DNA of 64,000 nt from Bacteroidia bacterium (GTDB lineage: Bacteria > Bacteroidota > Bacteroidia > Chitinophagales > Chitinophagaceae), in assembly GCA_030429205.1 (NCBI GenBank), contig JAUICZ010000001.1, positions 1,230,806 through 1,294,805 of the forward strand, given 5' to 3'. The number at the start of each line of letters is the position of its first letter. Position 1 is the first letter of the stretch. A model generated the notes under the pieces. The model was not told where the DNA came from. It searched no databases and worked only from the letters and a program-made list of their open reading frames with translations. A program made the position numbers and the translations under genes. Shown here piece by piece: positions 18,457 to 27,366 of the stretch.

Positions 18457-19038
18457 TCAGCCCCTAATAATATTCAGGCTGCCATCATCGTTAATTGTTA
18501 CTATACGAGATGCCTGTGCAGCCGCAGTATCATTCTGTCTGTGGCGGACTACGTAATCAACGGAGTTTTTAATATCTGTACTTACAGAGGCAAAATCTGT
18601 TGCAGGGTTGGCGCCACTAATATTTGCAGAAGTAGATATAATAGGTTTCTGAAAACGCTTTAGCAAAGCTCTGCAAAATGGGTCTTTTGTTACTCTTATT
18701 GCAATACTGCCATTCTCATGTATGGCAGTATCCGCAATATTAAGTGCATGATCGTAAATGACCGTTGTCGGTTGTTCGAAACTTTCAACTATGGCTATGA
18801 TATCCGGATGCGGCGTAGCGGAGTATTGAAGTACGTCTTTTGCTTCTGCCAGTAATATGATTAGACTTTTCTCTTTTGGTCGTTGTTTAATGTCAAATAC
18901 CTTATTAACGGCTGCCTCGTTAGTAGCATCACAACCTATGCCCCAAACAGTATCAGTAGGGTAGAGTATCGTGCCGCCACTATTTAGCGTTTTTATAGCA
19001 TTTTTTATGTCTTCTTCAAATTCTAATGAGTATTTCAT
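18457..19038 (-). CDS. tsaC: L-threonylcarbamoyladenylate synthase (YrdC/TsaC)
   Basis: Makes threonylcarbamoyl-AMP from threonine, bicarbonate and ATP, the first step of t6A modification of ANN-decoding tRNAs. The 193-aa product is a single YrdC domain: GGTILYPTDTVWGIGCDA near the N-terminus, the KQRPKEKSLIILL nucleotide-binding stretch (about residues 51-63), AIRVTKDPFC and ISTSANISGANPA. It lacks the C-terminal Sua5 extension, so it is the short TsaC type. It sits just upstream of cca on the same strand, giving a small tRNA-maturation cluster. The upstream region carries a near -7 element (TAACTTTT). Confidence 0.9.
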   Translation of the reverse strand: MKYSLEFEEDIKNAIKTLNSGGTILYPTDTVWGIGCDATNEAAVNKVFDIKQRPKEKSLIILLAEAKDVLQYSATPHPDIIAIVESFEQPTTVIYDHALNIADTAIHENGSIAIRVTKDPFCRALLKRFQKPIISTSANISGANPATDFASVSTDIKNSVDYVVRHRQNDTAAAQASRIVTINDDGSLNIIRG

Positions 19039-19128
19039 TGCAGATTGCTGTATAAAAGTTAAATTGCGATTCCTAACTTTTGTATTTGATTAACAAACCT
19101 TGAACCTTCAAAATTATGTCTTAGGCAT

Positions 19129-19136
19129 TATATTTG
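19129..19136 (+). promoter_or_regulatory. -7 element of DUF1573 pair
   Basis: TATATTTG matches TAnnTTTG perfectly, 30 bases before the ATG at 19167. No convincing -33 TTTG. Confidence 0.5.
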
Positions 19137-19166
19137 TATCTATTCAAACATAAATCATAATAAATA

Positions 19167-19658
19167 ATGAAAAAACTAATACTATCATTCGGCGTACTAT
19201 TTTTTAGTGTAGGTGCTGTATTTGCACAAGAGCATAGTACTCATAGCGGTCATGATCATTCAACTAGCACAGCAGTTGCTGATAACGGTGGAAGCACTTT
19301 GACTGTTGAAGACATGAAATTTAATGAAGAGATGCACGATTTTGGTACTGTACCAGAAGGGCCGGCAGCAGATGTTGAATTTACCTTTGAAAACATGGGT
19401 GATGAACCAATTGTTATTCAGCAAGTTAGACCTTCTTGTGGTTGTACTACACCATCTTGGTCTAAAGATCCTGTATTACCGGGCGAGAAAGGCGTAATTA
19501 AAGCTAGCTATGCTACTCAAGGCCGTCCTAACGGTTTTACGAAATCAATTACCGTAACCTCTAATGCAGGTACTAAAGTATTAACAATCAAAGGTGTTGT
19601 CGAGCAGGCTCCAACAGGTTCTGTTCCTCAGAACAACTCATCTTTAATGAAGCAATAA
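19167..19658 (+). CDS. DUF1573 secreted protein with His-rich N-terminus
   Basis: Exported protein of unknown function. The 163-aa product has a signal peptide (1-20, ending VFAQ), then a short His-rich segment (EHSTHSGHDHST) that could bind metal. One DUF1573 domain follows (about 50-150) with the typical HDFGTVPEGP, FENMGDEPIVI, the SCGCTTP motif and ATQGRPNGFTKSITV. DUF1573 is an immunoglobulin-like fold widespread in Bacteroidota. The next gene encodes a shorter relative with the same motifs, 19 bases downstream, so the two are probably an operon born of tandem duplication. Function is not assigned. Confidence 0.85.
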   Translation: MKKLILSFGVLFFSVGAVFAQEHSTHSGHDHSTSTAVADNGGSTLTVEDMKFNEEMHDFGTVPEGPAADVEFTFENMGDEPIVIQQVRPSCGCTTPSWSKDPVLPGEKGVIKASYATQGRPNGFTKSITVTSNAGTKVLTIKGVVEQAPTGSVPQNNSSLMKQ

Positions 19659-19665
19659 GAATAAA

Positions 19666-19670
19666 AGGAG
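19666..19670 (+). promoter_or_regulatory. Shine-Dalgarno-like site deciding the 19678 start
   Basis: AGGAG lies 7 bases before the ATG at 19678, good SD spacing and rare in this window. It favours 19678 over the second ATG at 19684. Confidence 0.5.
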
Positions 19671-19677
19671 AAACGAT

Positions 19678-20097
19678 ATGAACATGAAGAAATTGTTTTT
19701 TACACTATTTGTATTAGCAATTGGTGTAGTTGCTGTAAATGCGCAGGATAAGAATGGACCTCAATTTAAGTTTAGCGATGGCGTTACTCATGATTTTGGT
19801 ACTATTCCTGAAGGGCCTCAGGCAGAATACTACTTTGAATTTACAAATGTAGGTAGTGAGCCATTATTGATTCAAAACGCTACTGCATCTTGTGGTTGTA
19901 CAACTCCTGAAGTGCCAAGACAACCAATTTTACCGGGTAAAACTGGTAAGATAAAAGTTGTGTATAACACACAAGGGCGTGTAGGTCCATTTAATAAAGA
20001 AATATATATACAATCGAACGCTGTTAACAATGGCGAGGGTAAGGAGCGCTACGAGTTGTATATTAAAGGGACTGTTAAATCGGCTACGGAGAAATAG
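19678..20097 (+). CDS. DUF1573 secreted protein
   Basis: Second DUF1573 protein, 139 aa, unknown role. Signal peptide 1-22 (ending VNAQ), followed by one DUF1573 domain with HDFGTIPEGP, FEFTNVGSEPLLIQ, SCGCTTPEV, LPGKTGKIKV and NTQGRVGPF. It is clearly homologous to the product of the preceding gene but lacks the His-rich insert. The conserved CGC pair in both might form a disulfide or bind a metal; this is inference. A Shine-Dalgarno-like AGGAG supports this start. An intrinsic terminator follows. Confidence 0.85.
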   Translation: MNMKKLFFTLFVLAIGVVAVNAQDKNGPQFKFSDGVTHDFGTIPEGPQAEYYFEFTNVGSEPLLIQNATASCGCTTPEVPRQPILPGKTGKIKVVYNTQGRVGPFNKEIYIQSNAVNNGEGKERYELYIKGTVKSATEK

Positions 20098-20121
20098 GTA
20101 AAAGAAGTCACTAAATTTTTC

Positions 20122-20156
20122 AAAAAGCCTTGAGGTATTTACCCAAGGCTTTTTCT
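20122..20156 (+). terminator. terminator of DUF1573 operon
   Basis: AAAAAGCCTTG (20122-20132) pairs with CAAGGCTTTTT (20144-20154). Confidence 0.8.
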
Positions 20157-20163
20157 ATTTTTG
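20156..20163 (+). promoter_or_regulatory. -7 element abutting the aminotransferase start
   Basis: TATTTTTG, a perfect TAnnTTTG, ends 4 bases before the ATG at 20168 and overlaps the T-run of the preceding terminator. It predicts a leaderless transcript. Confidence 0.55.
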
Positions 20164-20167
20164 CGCC

Positions 20168-21367
20168 ATGCCAGTTATATCTCATCGTGGTGCATCTATG
20201 CCACCATCTCCGATCAGAAAGTTAGTTCCTTACGCAGAGGCTGCTAAGGCTAAAGGTTTGAAAGTATTTCATTTGAATATCGGCCAGCCTGATATTGAAA
20301 CTCCGCCGGAAATACTTGATGCGGTTAAGCATACCGACATGAAGGTGTTGGACTATAGCCATAGCGCAGGTTTTGAAAGCTATAGAAAAAAGCTGGTAGG
20401 CTATTATGCTAAAAATGGGGTTGATGTAACTTATGAAGATATTATCGTAACGACAGGTGGCTCAGAAGCAATTCTGTTCGCTATTATGAGTTGTTTAGAC
20501 CCCGGTGATGAGATTATAATACCTGAACCGTTTTATGCTAACTATAATGGCTTTGCTACCAGTGCTGGGGTAAACATAGTGCCGATTGAGTCATCAATAG
20601 ATGATGGTTTTGCATTGCCTACTATAGCAGATTTTGAGCAAGCAGTAACTACACGTACCAAGGCTATTATGATTTGTAATCCTAATAACCCTACCGGTTA
20701 CTTGTATAGTAGAGAAGAGTTGGAAACGCTCAGGGATATTTGTTTGAAGAACAACCTATTCTTGTTTAGTGATGAAGCTTACCGTGAGTTTTGTTACGAT
20801 GGACGCGATCATATATCGGCACTTTCTTTAGAAGGGTTAGAAGAGCATGCAGTTTTATTAGATACTGTTTCAAAAAGGTATAGTGCTTGTGGTGCCAGAA
20901 TTGGTGCTTTAGTTTCAAAAAATAAACAGCTAATGGGGGCTGCTATGAAGTTTGCTCAGGCAAGGTTAAGCCCGCCGTCATTGGCACAGATATTGGCAGA
21001 AGCAGCAATTGATCTGCCAGATGATTATTTCGTTGGCGTTCATGCTGAGTATAACGCACGTAGAGATTTATTAGTAGGAAGGTTGCAGGCAATGGAGGGT
21101 GTGAAATGCCCGATGCCCGGTGGTGCATTTTATGCCATAGCAGAGCTTCCTGTAGATGATAGCGAAAAGTTCTGTATGTGGCTATTAGAGGAATTCTCTC
21201 ACAATGGGGCAACTCTTATGATGGCTCCTGCTGCAGGTTTTTATTTTACTACAGGTAAGGGTAGCAGAGAAGTGCGCCTGGCATATGTTTTGAAAAAAGA
21301 CGACATCAACGAGGCTATGGATTGCCTTGAGGAGGCTTTGAAGCAATACAGTGCTACAATTCTATAG
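20168..21367 (+). CDS. class I/II PLP aminotransferase (aspartate aminotransferase-like)
   Basis: Fold-type I pyridoxal-phosphate aminotransferase, 399 aa, cytosolic. Visible: HLNIGQPDIETP (substrate-side), VTTGGSEAILFA, MICNPNNPTGYLY and SDEAYREFCYDG. The PLP lysine is in DTVSKRYSACGARIGAL (about residue 235), and the C-terminal VRLAYVL carries the carboxylate-binding Arg. The family contains aspartate, aromatic and other aminotransferases; substrate is not fixed by sequence reading. The GARIG form with Lys-Arg-Tyr-Ser is common in the Bacteroidota members annotated as aspartate aminotransferase. Its 3' end overlaps the convergent adenine deaminase gene by 14 bases. Confidence 0.86.
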   Translation: MPVISHRGASMPPSPIRKLVPYAEAAKAKGLKVFHLNIGQPDIETPPEILDAVKHTDMKVLDYSHSAGFESYRKKLVGYYAKNGVDVTYEDIIVTTGGSEAILFAIMSCLDPGDEIIIPEPFYANYNGFATSAGVNIVPIESSIDDGFALPTIADFEQAVTTRTKAIMICNPNNPTGYLYSREELETLRDICLKNNLFLFSDEAYREFCYDGRDHISALSLEGLEEHAVLLDTVSKRYSACGARIGALVSKNKQLMGAAMKFAQARLSPPSLAQILAEAAIDLPDDYFVGVHAEYNARRDLLVGRLQAMEGVKCPMPGGAFYAIAELPVDDSEKFCMWLLEEFSHNGATLMMAPAAGFYFTTGKGSREVRLAYVLKKDDINEAMDCLEEALKQYSATIL

Positions 21368-22994
21368 GTGTAAATTGGAATTTACTACCATCAAACAGTC
21401 CCTTGTCACTAAGCTTTAGCGATGGTATAACTAACAGTGCCATAAATGACATAGTCATGAATGGTGCGCGTAGGGTTGAGCCTAATGCTTTGGCTTTTTT
21501 ATCTACCAGGCTATATTCTTCTGACACATGATACCCGCTTTTGTCAGACATAAGCCCTGCGATAGGTAAGGGAAGTACTGAAGTATTTTTTTTGCCATCA
21601 CATACGGCAATACCCCCTTTACACTTGATAAGAGCATTCACAGCTTCGCAAATAGAATGATCGTCAACACCTACAGCAACAATATTATGGCAGTCGTGTG
21701 CCACCGTAGAGGCCAATGCTCCTTGCCTTAGCCCTATGTTTTTGATAAATGCATGAGCAATTGGTGTATTATTACTATAACGGTTTACAACCACCATTTT
21801 AAGTATATCTTGCTCAACATCACTAACTAAACAGTTATCCACTATTTTACCGTCGGCGATAATTTCATTGGTGATTAGTTGTCCATCCAAAGCTTCAATT
21901 ACTCTGATCTGTGTTTCTTTTTTATCAGTGTGTAATTTGAATTCTTCAGGTTTTAATGGTGCAACATCAAAGTTGTTGATAGCATCAGGCGATTGGTGTG
22001 TTAACAGGCTTTTGCCACGTTCTGCCACAAGGTCGCCATTGATATATGTTTGCAGAACGTTTAATTCATCCGGGTTATCTACAATAATAAAATCTGCAGG
22101 GTCATTTTTTCGTAACATCCCAACTGATAAATTGTAGTGCTCAATTGGTGTAGTAGAAGCAGCTTTCACTACGTCATATATATCATGTCCTGCCTTTAAA
22201 GCTCTTTTTACAAGCTGGTTTATATGTCCGACAACTAATTCATCAGGGTGTTTATCATCACTACAGAACATTAGTTTATCAGGATGAGTTTTGAAAAGAG
22301 GAACTAATGTGTCAAAATTTCGAGCAGCACTACCTTCTCTGATGATGATCTTCATGCCGGCCTTTAGCTTATCCTGTGCTTCTTCAATGCTAAAACATTC
22401 ATGATCTGTACTAATTCCTGCTGCTGCATATAGGGCCGCGTCATCACCTTTCAGTCCGGGGGCATGCCCATCCACGGGTTTGCCAGATTTTTTTGCAGCA
22501 GCTATCTTGCTCATTACTTCAGTGTCTTTATTAAGAACACCGGGAAAGTTCATCATTTCAGCCAGGTAAAATATGTTAGGGTCGTTTAGTAGTCGTGTAA
22601 CACCATTAGCATCTATATGGGCTCCGGCAGTTTCAAAAAAAGTAGCAGGAACACATGATGGCGCACCAAAGAAAAACTTGAATTGAGTTCTTTTGCCATT
22701 GTTTATCATGTAGTGAACTCCCGGTTCGCCACAAACATTCGCTATCTCATGAGGGTCAGAAACTGTGGCAACTGTGCCATGTACAACAGCAAGTTGAGCA
22801 AATGCAGTGGGTACCAGCATTGAGCTTTCTATATGTACGTGAGCATCTACAAACCCAGGTAAGATATACTGGTCAGGAGCGTTATTGGTTTCTTCAATAG
22901 AAACTATTTTACCATTTTTTACAGAAACTATTGCAGGGTATGTACGCTTGTTAAAAACATCTAACAATTTACCTTGTACTGAATAATATGACAT
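21354..22994 (-). CDS. ade: adenine deaminase
   Basis: Amidohydrolase converting adenine to hypoxanthine and ammonia for purine salvage. At 546 aa it has the full family length. Metal-binding and signature motifs include LPGFVDAHVHIESSM (about residues 45-59), DPHEIANVCG, GHAPGL, STDHE and CSDDKHPDELV. The C-terminal domain has VAHDCHNIVAVGVDD and GGIAVCDG, as in the AdeC family. A near -7 element (TAACTTTA) ends 4 bases before the ATG. The 3' end overlaps the convergent aminotransferase gene. The upstream neighbour on the same strand is a truncated haemoglobin with no obvious functional link. Confidence 0.93.
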   Translation of the reverse strand: MSYYSVQGKLLDVFNKRTYPAIVSVKNGKIVSIEETNNAPDQYILPGFVDAHVHIESSMLVPTAFAQLAVVHGTVATVSDPHEIANVCGEPGVHYMINNGKRTQFKFFFGAPSCVPATFFETAGAHIDANGVTRLLNDPNIFYLAEMMNFPGVLNKDTEVMSKIAAAKKSGKPVDGHAPGLKGDDAALYAAAGISTDHECFSIEEAQDKLKAGMKIIIREGSAARNFDTLVPLFKTHPDKLMFCSDDKHPDELVVGHINQLVKRALKAGHDIYDVVKAASTTPIEHYNLSVGMLRKNDPADFIIVDNPDELNVLQTYINGDLVAERGKSLLTHQSPDAINNFDVAPLKPEEFKLHTDKKETQIRVIEALDGQLITNEIIADGKIVDNCLVSDVEQDILKMVVVNRYSNNTPIAHAFIKNIGLRQGALASTVAHDCHNIVAVGVDDHSICEAVNALIKCKGGIAVCDGKKNTSVLPLPIAGLMSDKSGYHVSEEYSLVDKKAKALGSTLRAPFMTMSFMALLVIPSLKLSDKGLFDGSKFQFTPIEL

Positions 22995-23017
22995 GGAATA
23001 AAGTTAGTAATAGTAGT

Positions 23018-23422
23018 TTACAAAATTGATTTACCGCTTCTTGAAGCTGTTACTTTAAAGTCTATTAGTTGCATCATTGTTGTTGCTTTTTCCTTAGCTC
23101 TGTCTGCAACTTCTCCTGTAAACAGGCTGTCAATAGTTTCAGTCCATAATTGTAACCACTTGTCGTAATGTGGTTTTTGAAGTTTTATTTTCTTGTCGAT
23201 TTCAACATGTTTTTTAACAGGGTTGCCTTGGTAGCCGGCTTTTGCAAACAAAACAGTTTCCCAAAAACTATACATGATAGGTAAATGTTTAGACCAGTCG
23301 TCGCCAATTATATCATTGAAAATGAAGCCAATTAATTCATCTTTTCTCACTTTATCATAGAAGCTGTTGACTAAGAGTTCAATATCTTTTCGGTTATTGA
23401 TGTTTTTGTTATCGAGAGCCAT
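23018..23422 (-). CDS. group III truncated haemoglobin
   Basis: Single-domain 2-over-2 globin, 134 aa, cytosolic haem protein likely handling O2 or NO-derived species. Visible landmarks: LVNSFYDKVRKDELIGFIF at the start, MYSFWETVLF, the proximal-His segment LQKPHYDKWLQLW, with the His followed by the Trp positions typical of group III, and a short C-terminal helix. Group III globins are best known from Campylobacter Ctb, whose physiological role is still debated. A perfect -7 element ends 4 bases before the ATG, so the gene has its own promoter although it lies only 23 bases upstream of ade on the same strand. Confidence 0.88.
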   Translation of the reverse strand: MALDNKNINNRKDIELLVNSFYDKVRKDELIGFIFNDIIGDDWSKHLPIMYSFWETVLFAKAGYQGNPVKKHVEIDKKIKLQKPHYDKWLQLWTETIDSLFTGEVADRAKEKATTMMQLIDFKVTASRSGKSIL

Positions 23423-23426
23423 ATTA

Positions 23427-23434
23427 CAAAGCTA
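23427..23434 (-). promoter_or_regulatory. -7 element abutting the truncated haemoglobin start
   Basis: TAGCTTTG on the minus strand, a perfect TAnnTTTG, is followed by four bases and then the ATG at 23422. Confidence 0.55.
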
Positions 23435-23504
23435 TGAGCTAATAGTTTATATCATTCAAAATAGATGTGTATTTTTAAGAAATATAATGCTACTACATTA
23501 ATAT

Positions 23505-26500
23505 ATGTCGGCAATAAAACCTTATATAAAAACCCTTTTTCTGGTACTGATATTATGCAACGGAGCTTTTGCCCAAGTGCCGCCTGCAATAAATTACAAT
23601 TTATCTAATGGTCTTCCATCAAATCATATATACAGTGTAACTCAGGATAAGCTAGGGTATATATGGTTTTTAACAGATGATGGGTTAGTGAAATACGACG
23701 GGTACGATTATAGAGTATTTACAACAAAGGATGGTCTGCATTCTAATGATATATGGATGGTGTCGGAAGATGCTTTGGGAGACATGTGGGTGATTGGTAG
23801 CTATGCAAAGCAGGTGGGGTTTATAAAAAACAACAAGCTTAATATTGTATATCGCGATTCCATACCAATTATATGCTATAATATATTTCATAACGACACT
23901 ACAACATATTTTGAATATTCTACAGGGGCTAATGCAAATACAACAAAAAATTTAGTATCCTATAATGCTACTACTGGTGAGTTGAATAAGGCTGGCATAC
24001 CTGTAAGGTTTGACAAGCAAGAATTAATGCCACTCACAAAAGAACTTAGTGTTGTAACATTAGATCAAAGTGGTAAAATCAGTGTATTTAATGATGTTTT
24101 TAGTGGGAGTAATGTTGCTGAAGATTTATGTGATAGTATTCTGAATTACTACGAGATAATGCATGTGTCATCAGTATGTTATCCTATACAACACTCAACC
24201 TACTTGTCATACAGAGCTCGTACTGATAGGTTTTTCGTTTTAAAACATCTTGATTGTTCGTTTGAAGACAGGTCGATAAAAGAGTTTGGCTGTGCTGAAG
24301 ATGAGCATATTGTTGTGTTTTATTATAAAGAGAAAGAGTATGTCTTAGTAACTAACAGACAGCTGATAGCACTTGATTCGAATTTGAGTTATAAAAGGAG
24401 CTTGGTTTCACCAGAAACTTTTGAACGGTTTGGCGGTGTAGTGTTTAGTATGCTTGATAATGAGAGGGCAGAGTGGTATGCTACATTCGATAATGGTGCT
24501 TATAGAGTGCCTGCAGCGAATAAGTTTTTTAAAAAGAACAGTAGATTGACTTTTCTTAAAGGTGCTTTGTTAGCGTCAAACAATACAAACGGAAAAACAT
24601 ATTGGTATAATTCAGAAACAGCATTACTCTACGGGCTAAAAAATAACATCCTGATGGAAACTATCCAATTGCCTAAAGGTGGTTTTAAGTGTCATGTTTC
24701 CGAATCTCCGATAAAAAATTGTATAAGTATCTCTACCCCAAGCGGCTTTTATCTGTACGATACCACTAAAAAAAGTATAAGTAGAATTACGGATGGTAAA
24801 ACGGTTATTTATAATAAAAAACAAGTTCCTGAGATAACTAAACCTATAACAACTTTGGCTGATATACACTATTGGTACAAAGATGATTTAGTGTACTGTG
24901 TACGTTTAGGTTTTGATTCTATGCATGTTGCAAATGATAGTTTAAAAGTAGCTACTTCTATTTTAAAGCATGAAATGATTGGCAAGGACATGTATTATGA
25001 TAGTAGCCGTAATTTATTTTGGGTATATAATACAAATGGTATAGCCTGTTATAATCCGGAAACATTAAGAGATTTGAATTTTCGTCAAATAGACAAATGG
25101 TTTTCTAGCATTGCTATAAATAGCATTATTGGAGATAAGTACGGTAATATATACATATACAATTCTGATAAGCTGTATTTGTTTTATCCTGAGTTGGGGG
25201 TGCTAAAAAAAATAACCAATGGTTTTAGTGTTTTAAACGGTAATGTAAAAGTGTCCGGTAGTACGATAGTTATTTCAGGTGAGTTTGGGCTTGCGTATGC
25301 AGAAATAAATGGTGCTGCAGATGTTGATGATTTTAAGCTGATACCAAACGTTAAGAAATCTGTTTATAATAAAGTAACCGATATGTCTTTTAACGAAGGC
25401 TCTGTCACTATTAATACAGACAATGGGGTATATTCAATAATCCTTAAAGACGAAGAGTTTATAGAATATGCGCACTCAATGCATAAGGGAAATTTATCAA
25501 AGTTGATGCTGGAAATTCCATACGAGCAGATAGTTGACGGGCATCATGATACGATTGTTGTTGATCAGAATAATGAGCTTTTAAAGTTTAATTTAATCAA
25601 TTATAGTGGTAGCGGTAATGTACATTACTTATATAAAGTAAACGCTAAGAACTGGAATAGTAACTTATCCGGCGAAGTGTTTATAGGAAACCTAAAGCCG
25701 GGAGTTGCGCATAAAGTTTTGTGTAAAGCTAATGACGATATATGGGAAACACCAACACAGACACTATATGTATATAGGAAGCCGAATTGGTATCAAACGT
25801 CTGAGTGGAGAACAGCTTTTTGGGTAATAGGTGTTGCAGGTTTTATCGGGTTGATTTTTGTTACAGTAGGTACAACACGATATGTGGTGGCGAGAAATAA
25901 TGAGAAGAAACAACAAATGACAGACCTGCAACTACGTGCAATATATTCACAAATAAACCCGCACTTTATTTTCAACTCATTGGCATCTGCACTCTATTTT
26001 ATTGATAACAAAAAATTTGACGATGCTTACAATCATGTAAGCAAATTTTCAAAACTCCTAAGGGGGTATTTAAAGTCCTCACAAGAAAGGTTTGTTGTTT
26101 TATCAGAAGAGATTGCAATGCTTAAAAACTATGTAGAGCTACAACAAACAAGATTTGAAGAACGTTTTGACTGTGAAATATATGTAGATAATAAAATACC
26201 GGCACAAAGCATATTAATACCATCGCTTTTGTTACAGCCAATAGTAGAAAATGCTATAAACCATGGTCTATTCCATTTGGTAGAAAAAGGTAAGCTTGAG
26301 ATCAGTTTTATGCAGGGAGCTAATAGTGATGAGCTGATATGTAAAATAGAAGACAATGGCGTTGGTAGAGAGAAGGCAGAACAGATAAAGAAAGAAAATA
26401 CAGATAGAAAAGAGTCTTATGGTACCCAGCTAACAGAGAAATTAATGGGTATATTCAAGAACTATGAACAAATGAACATCTCTATGGAGTATATAGATAA

Positions 26501-26564
26501 GTTACCTCCGGAGCATGGAACAATTGTAATACTTACCATAAAAAACCTGAAATATGTTGTCTGA
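23505..26564 (+). CDS. LytS-family sensor histidine kinase with N-terminal propeller
   Basis: Inner-membrane sensor kinase, 1019 aa. A signal peptide (about 1-24, ending GAFAQ) leads into a long periplasmic region with two-component regulator propeller units (YNLSNGLPSNHIYSVTQDKLG, split across repeats such as GYIWFLTDDGLVKYDGYDYR). A Y_Y_Y-like domain covers about 695-760, and one membrane helix lies at about 767-790. The cytosolic His_kinase/LytS domain has the phospho-acceptor in QINPHFIFNS (His about 821), and the ATPase boxes are QPIVENAINHG (about 911) and EDNGVG. All catalytic motifs are intact. The stop overlaps the start of the LytTR regulator gene by 11 bases, so the two are translationally coupled. 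The ligand is unknown; propeller sensors of this type often see glycans or envelope signals. Confidence 0.9.
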   Translation: MSAIKPYIKTLFLVLILCNGAFAQVPPAINYNLSNGLPSNHIYSVTQDKLGYIWFLTDDGLVKYDGYDYRVFTTKDGLHSNDIWMVSEDALGDMWVIGSYAKQVGFIKNNKLNIVYRDSIPIICYNIFHNDTTTYFEYSTGANANTTKNLVSYNATTGELNKAGIPVRFDKQELMPLTKELSVVTLDQSGKISVFNDVFSGSNVAEDLCDSILNYYEIMHVSSVCYPIQHSTYLSYRARTDRFFVLKHLDCSFEDRSIKEFGCAEDEHIVVFYYKEKEYVLVTNRQLIALDSNLSYKRSLVSPETFERFGGVVFSMLDNERAEWYATFDNGAYRVPAANKFFKKNSRLTFLKGALLASNNTNGKTYWYNSETALLYGLKNNILMETIQLPKGGFKCHVSESPIKNCISISTPSGFYLYDTTKKSISRITDGKTVIYNKKQVPEITKPITTLADIHYWYKDDLVYCVRLGFDSMHVANDSLKVATSILKHEMIGKDMYYDSSRNLFWVYNTNGIACYNPETLRDLNFRQIDKWFSSIAINSIIGDKYGNIYIYNSDKLYLFYPELGVLKKITNGFSVLNGNVKVSGSTIVISGEFGLAYAEINGAADVDDFKLIPNVKKSVYNKVTDMSFNEGSVTINTDNGVYSIILKDEEFIEYAHSMHKGNLSKLMLEIPYEQIVDGHHDTIVVDQNNELLKFNLINYSGSGNVHYLYKVNAKNWNSNLSGEVFIGNLKPGVAHKVLCKANDDIWETPTQTLYVYRKPNWYQTSEWRTAFWVIGVAGFIGLIFVTVGTTRYVVARNNEKKQQMTDLQLRAIYSQINPHFIFNSLASALYFIDNKKFDDAYNHVSKFSKLLRGYLKSSQERFVVLSEEIAMLKNYVELQQTRFEERFDCEIYVDNKIPAQSILIPSLLLQPIVENAINHGLFHLVEKGKLEISFMQGANSDELICKIEDNGVGREKAEQIKKENTDRKESYGTQLTEKLMGIFKNYEQMNISMEYIDKLPPEHGTIVILTIKNLKYVV

Positions 26565-27285
26565 TGTAAAGTGTGTAATTATAGATGACGAACCTAAATT
26601 AATTGAACTATTACAAAAACGATTAAAACTTTTATTTCCTCGCCTGAAGGTGTTAAATGCTTTTACTAAATGGGAGGATGGTGTAGAGTACCTTCGTGAG
26701 CGTAACGTTGATTTGCTTTTCTTAGACGTATCCATGCCCGGTAAAACGGGTGTTGATTTCTTAAAATTATTTCCAAATAGAGGGTTTGAAGTTATTTTTA
26801 TAACAGCACATGCAAAATATGCTGTTGATGCTATTAAGCTTTCTGCTCTAGGGTATGTACTAAAGCCTGTAGATGATGAAGAGTTAACATTTGCAGTCAA
26901 TAAATTCTTTGACAAAAAGAGTAAAAATGGCGGCACAGATAGCAATAAAAATACAAAAGTTGGCATTCCCAACGTTAAAGGTGTCGACTATTTCAGCCCT
27001 GACGAAATATTATACTTCGAAACAGTTAATAAATACACGAAGGTTGTAACTGATAATTTTAGCATTGTTAGCTCATATAATATTGGAGAGTTTGAGAAAA
27101 TATTATCCGAGGATATTTTCTTTCGTGTGCACAGGTCATTCATTGTTAATATGAACCGTGTAAAAAGGTACGAATCTTCAGGGATGTTAATAATGGATGA
27201 TAATATGAATATTCCGGTCTCAAAAAGCAATAAAGTCACATTCGCACAAACATTCAATAATATTTCCAGAACAGCCGGGCACTAG
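26554..27285 (+). CDS. LytTR-family response regulator
   Basis: DNA-binding response regulator, 243 aa, partner of the overlapping LytS-type kinase. The receiver domain (1-120) has the acidic pair in VIIDDEPK, the phospho-acceptor Asp in LLFLDVSMPGKTG (about residue 57), ITAHAKYAVDA and the conserved Lys in YVLKPVDDEE. The LytTR domain (about 140-240) has ILYFETVNKYTKV, the FFRVHRSFIVNMNRV signature and IPVSKSNK. LytTR proteins bind 9-bp direct repeats about 12 bp apart. Such repeats occur just 30 bases beyond this gene's stop (27316-27366). Confidence 0.93.
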   Translation: MLSDVKCVIIDDEPKLIELLQKRLKLLFPRLKVLNAFTKWEDGVEYLRERNVDLLFLDVSMPGKTGVDFLKLFPNRGFEVIFITAHAKYAVDAIKLSALGYVLKPVDDEELTFAVNKFFDKKSKNGGTDSNKNTKVGIPNVKGVDYFSPDEILYFETVNKYTKVVTDNFSIVSSYNIGEFEKILSEDIFFRVHRSFIVNMNRVKRYESSGMLIMDDNMNIPVSKSNKVTFAQTFNNISRTAGH

Positions 27286-27315
27286 CTCAAACATGTTGTT
27301 AAGAGTCTTAAATAG

Positions 27316-27366
27316 TCCGTTAGTTGTATGAAACCTGCCGTTCGTTGGATGAAAAGGTTCATTCGT
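27316..27366 (+). promoter_or_regulatory. triple LytTR-like binding array (21-bp period)
   Basis: Three 9-mers start at 27316 (TCCGTTAGT), 27337 (GCCGTTCGT) and 27358 (TTCATTCGT), each separated by exactly 12 bases. Against the known LytTR consensus [TA][AC][CA]GTTN[AG][TG] they match 9/9, 8/9 and 7/9. The array lies in the 295-base interval 27286-27580 between convergent genes, 30 bases after the LytTR regulator gene. Repeats and spacing are seen directly; binding is inference. Confidence 0.55.
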
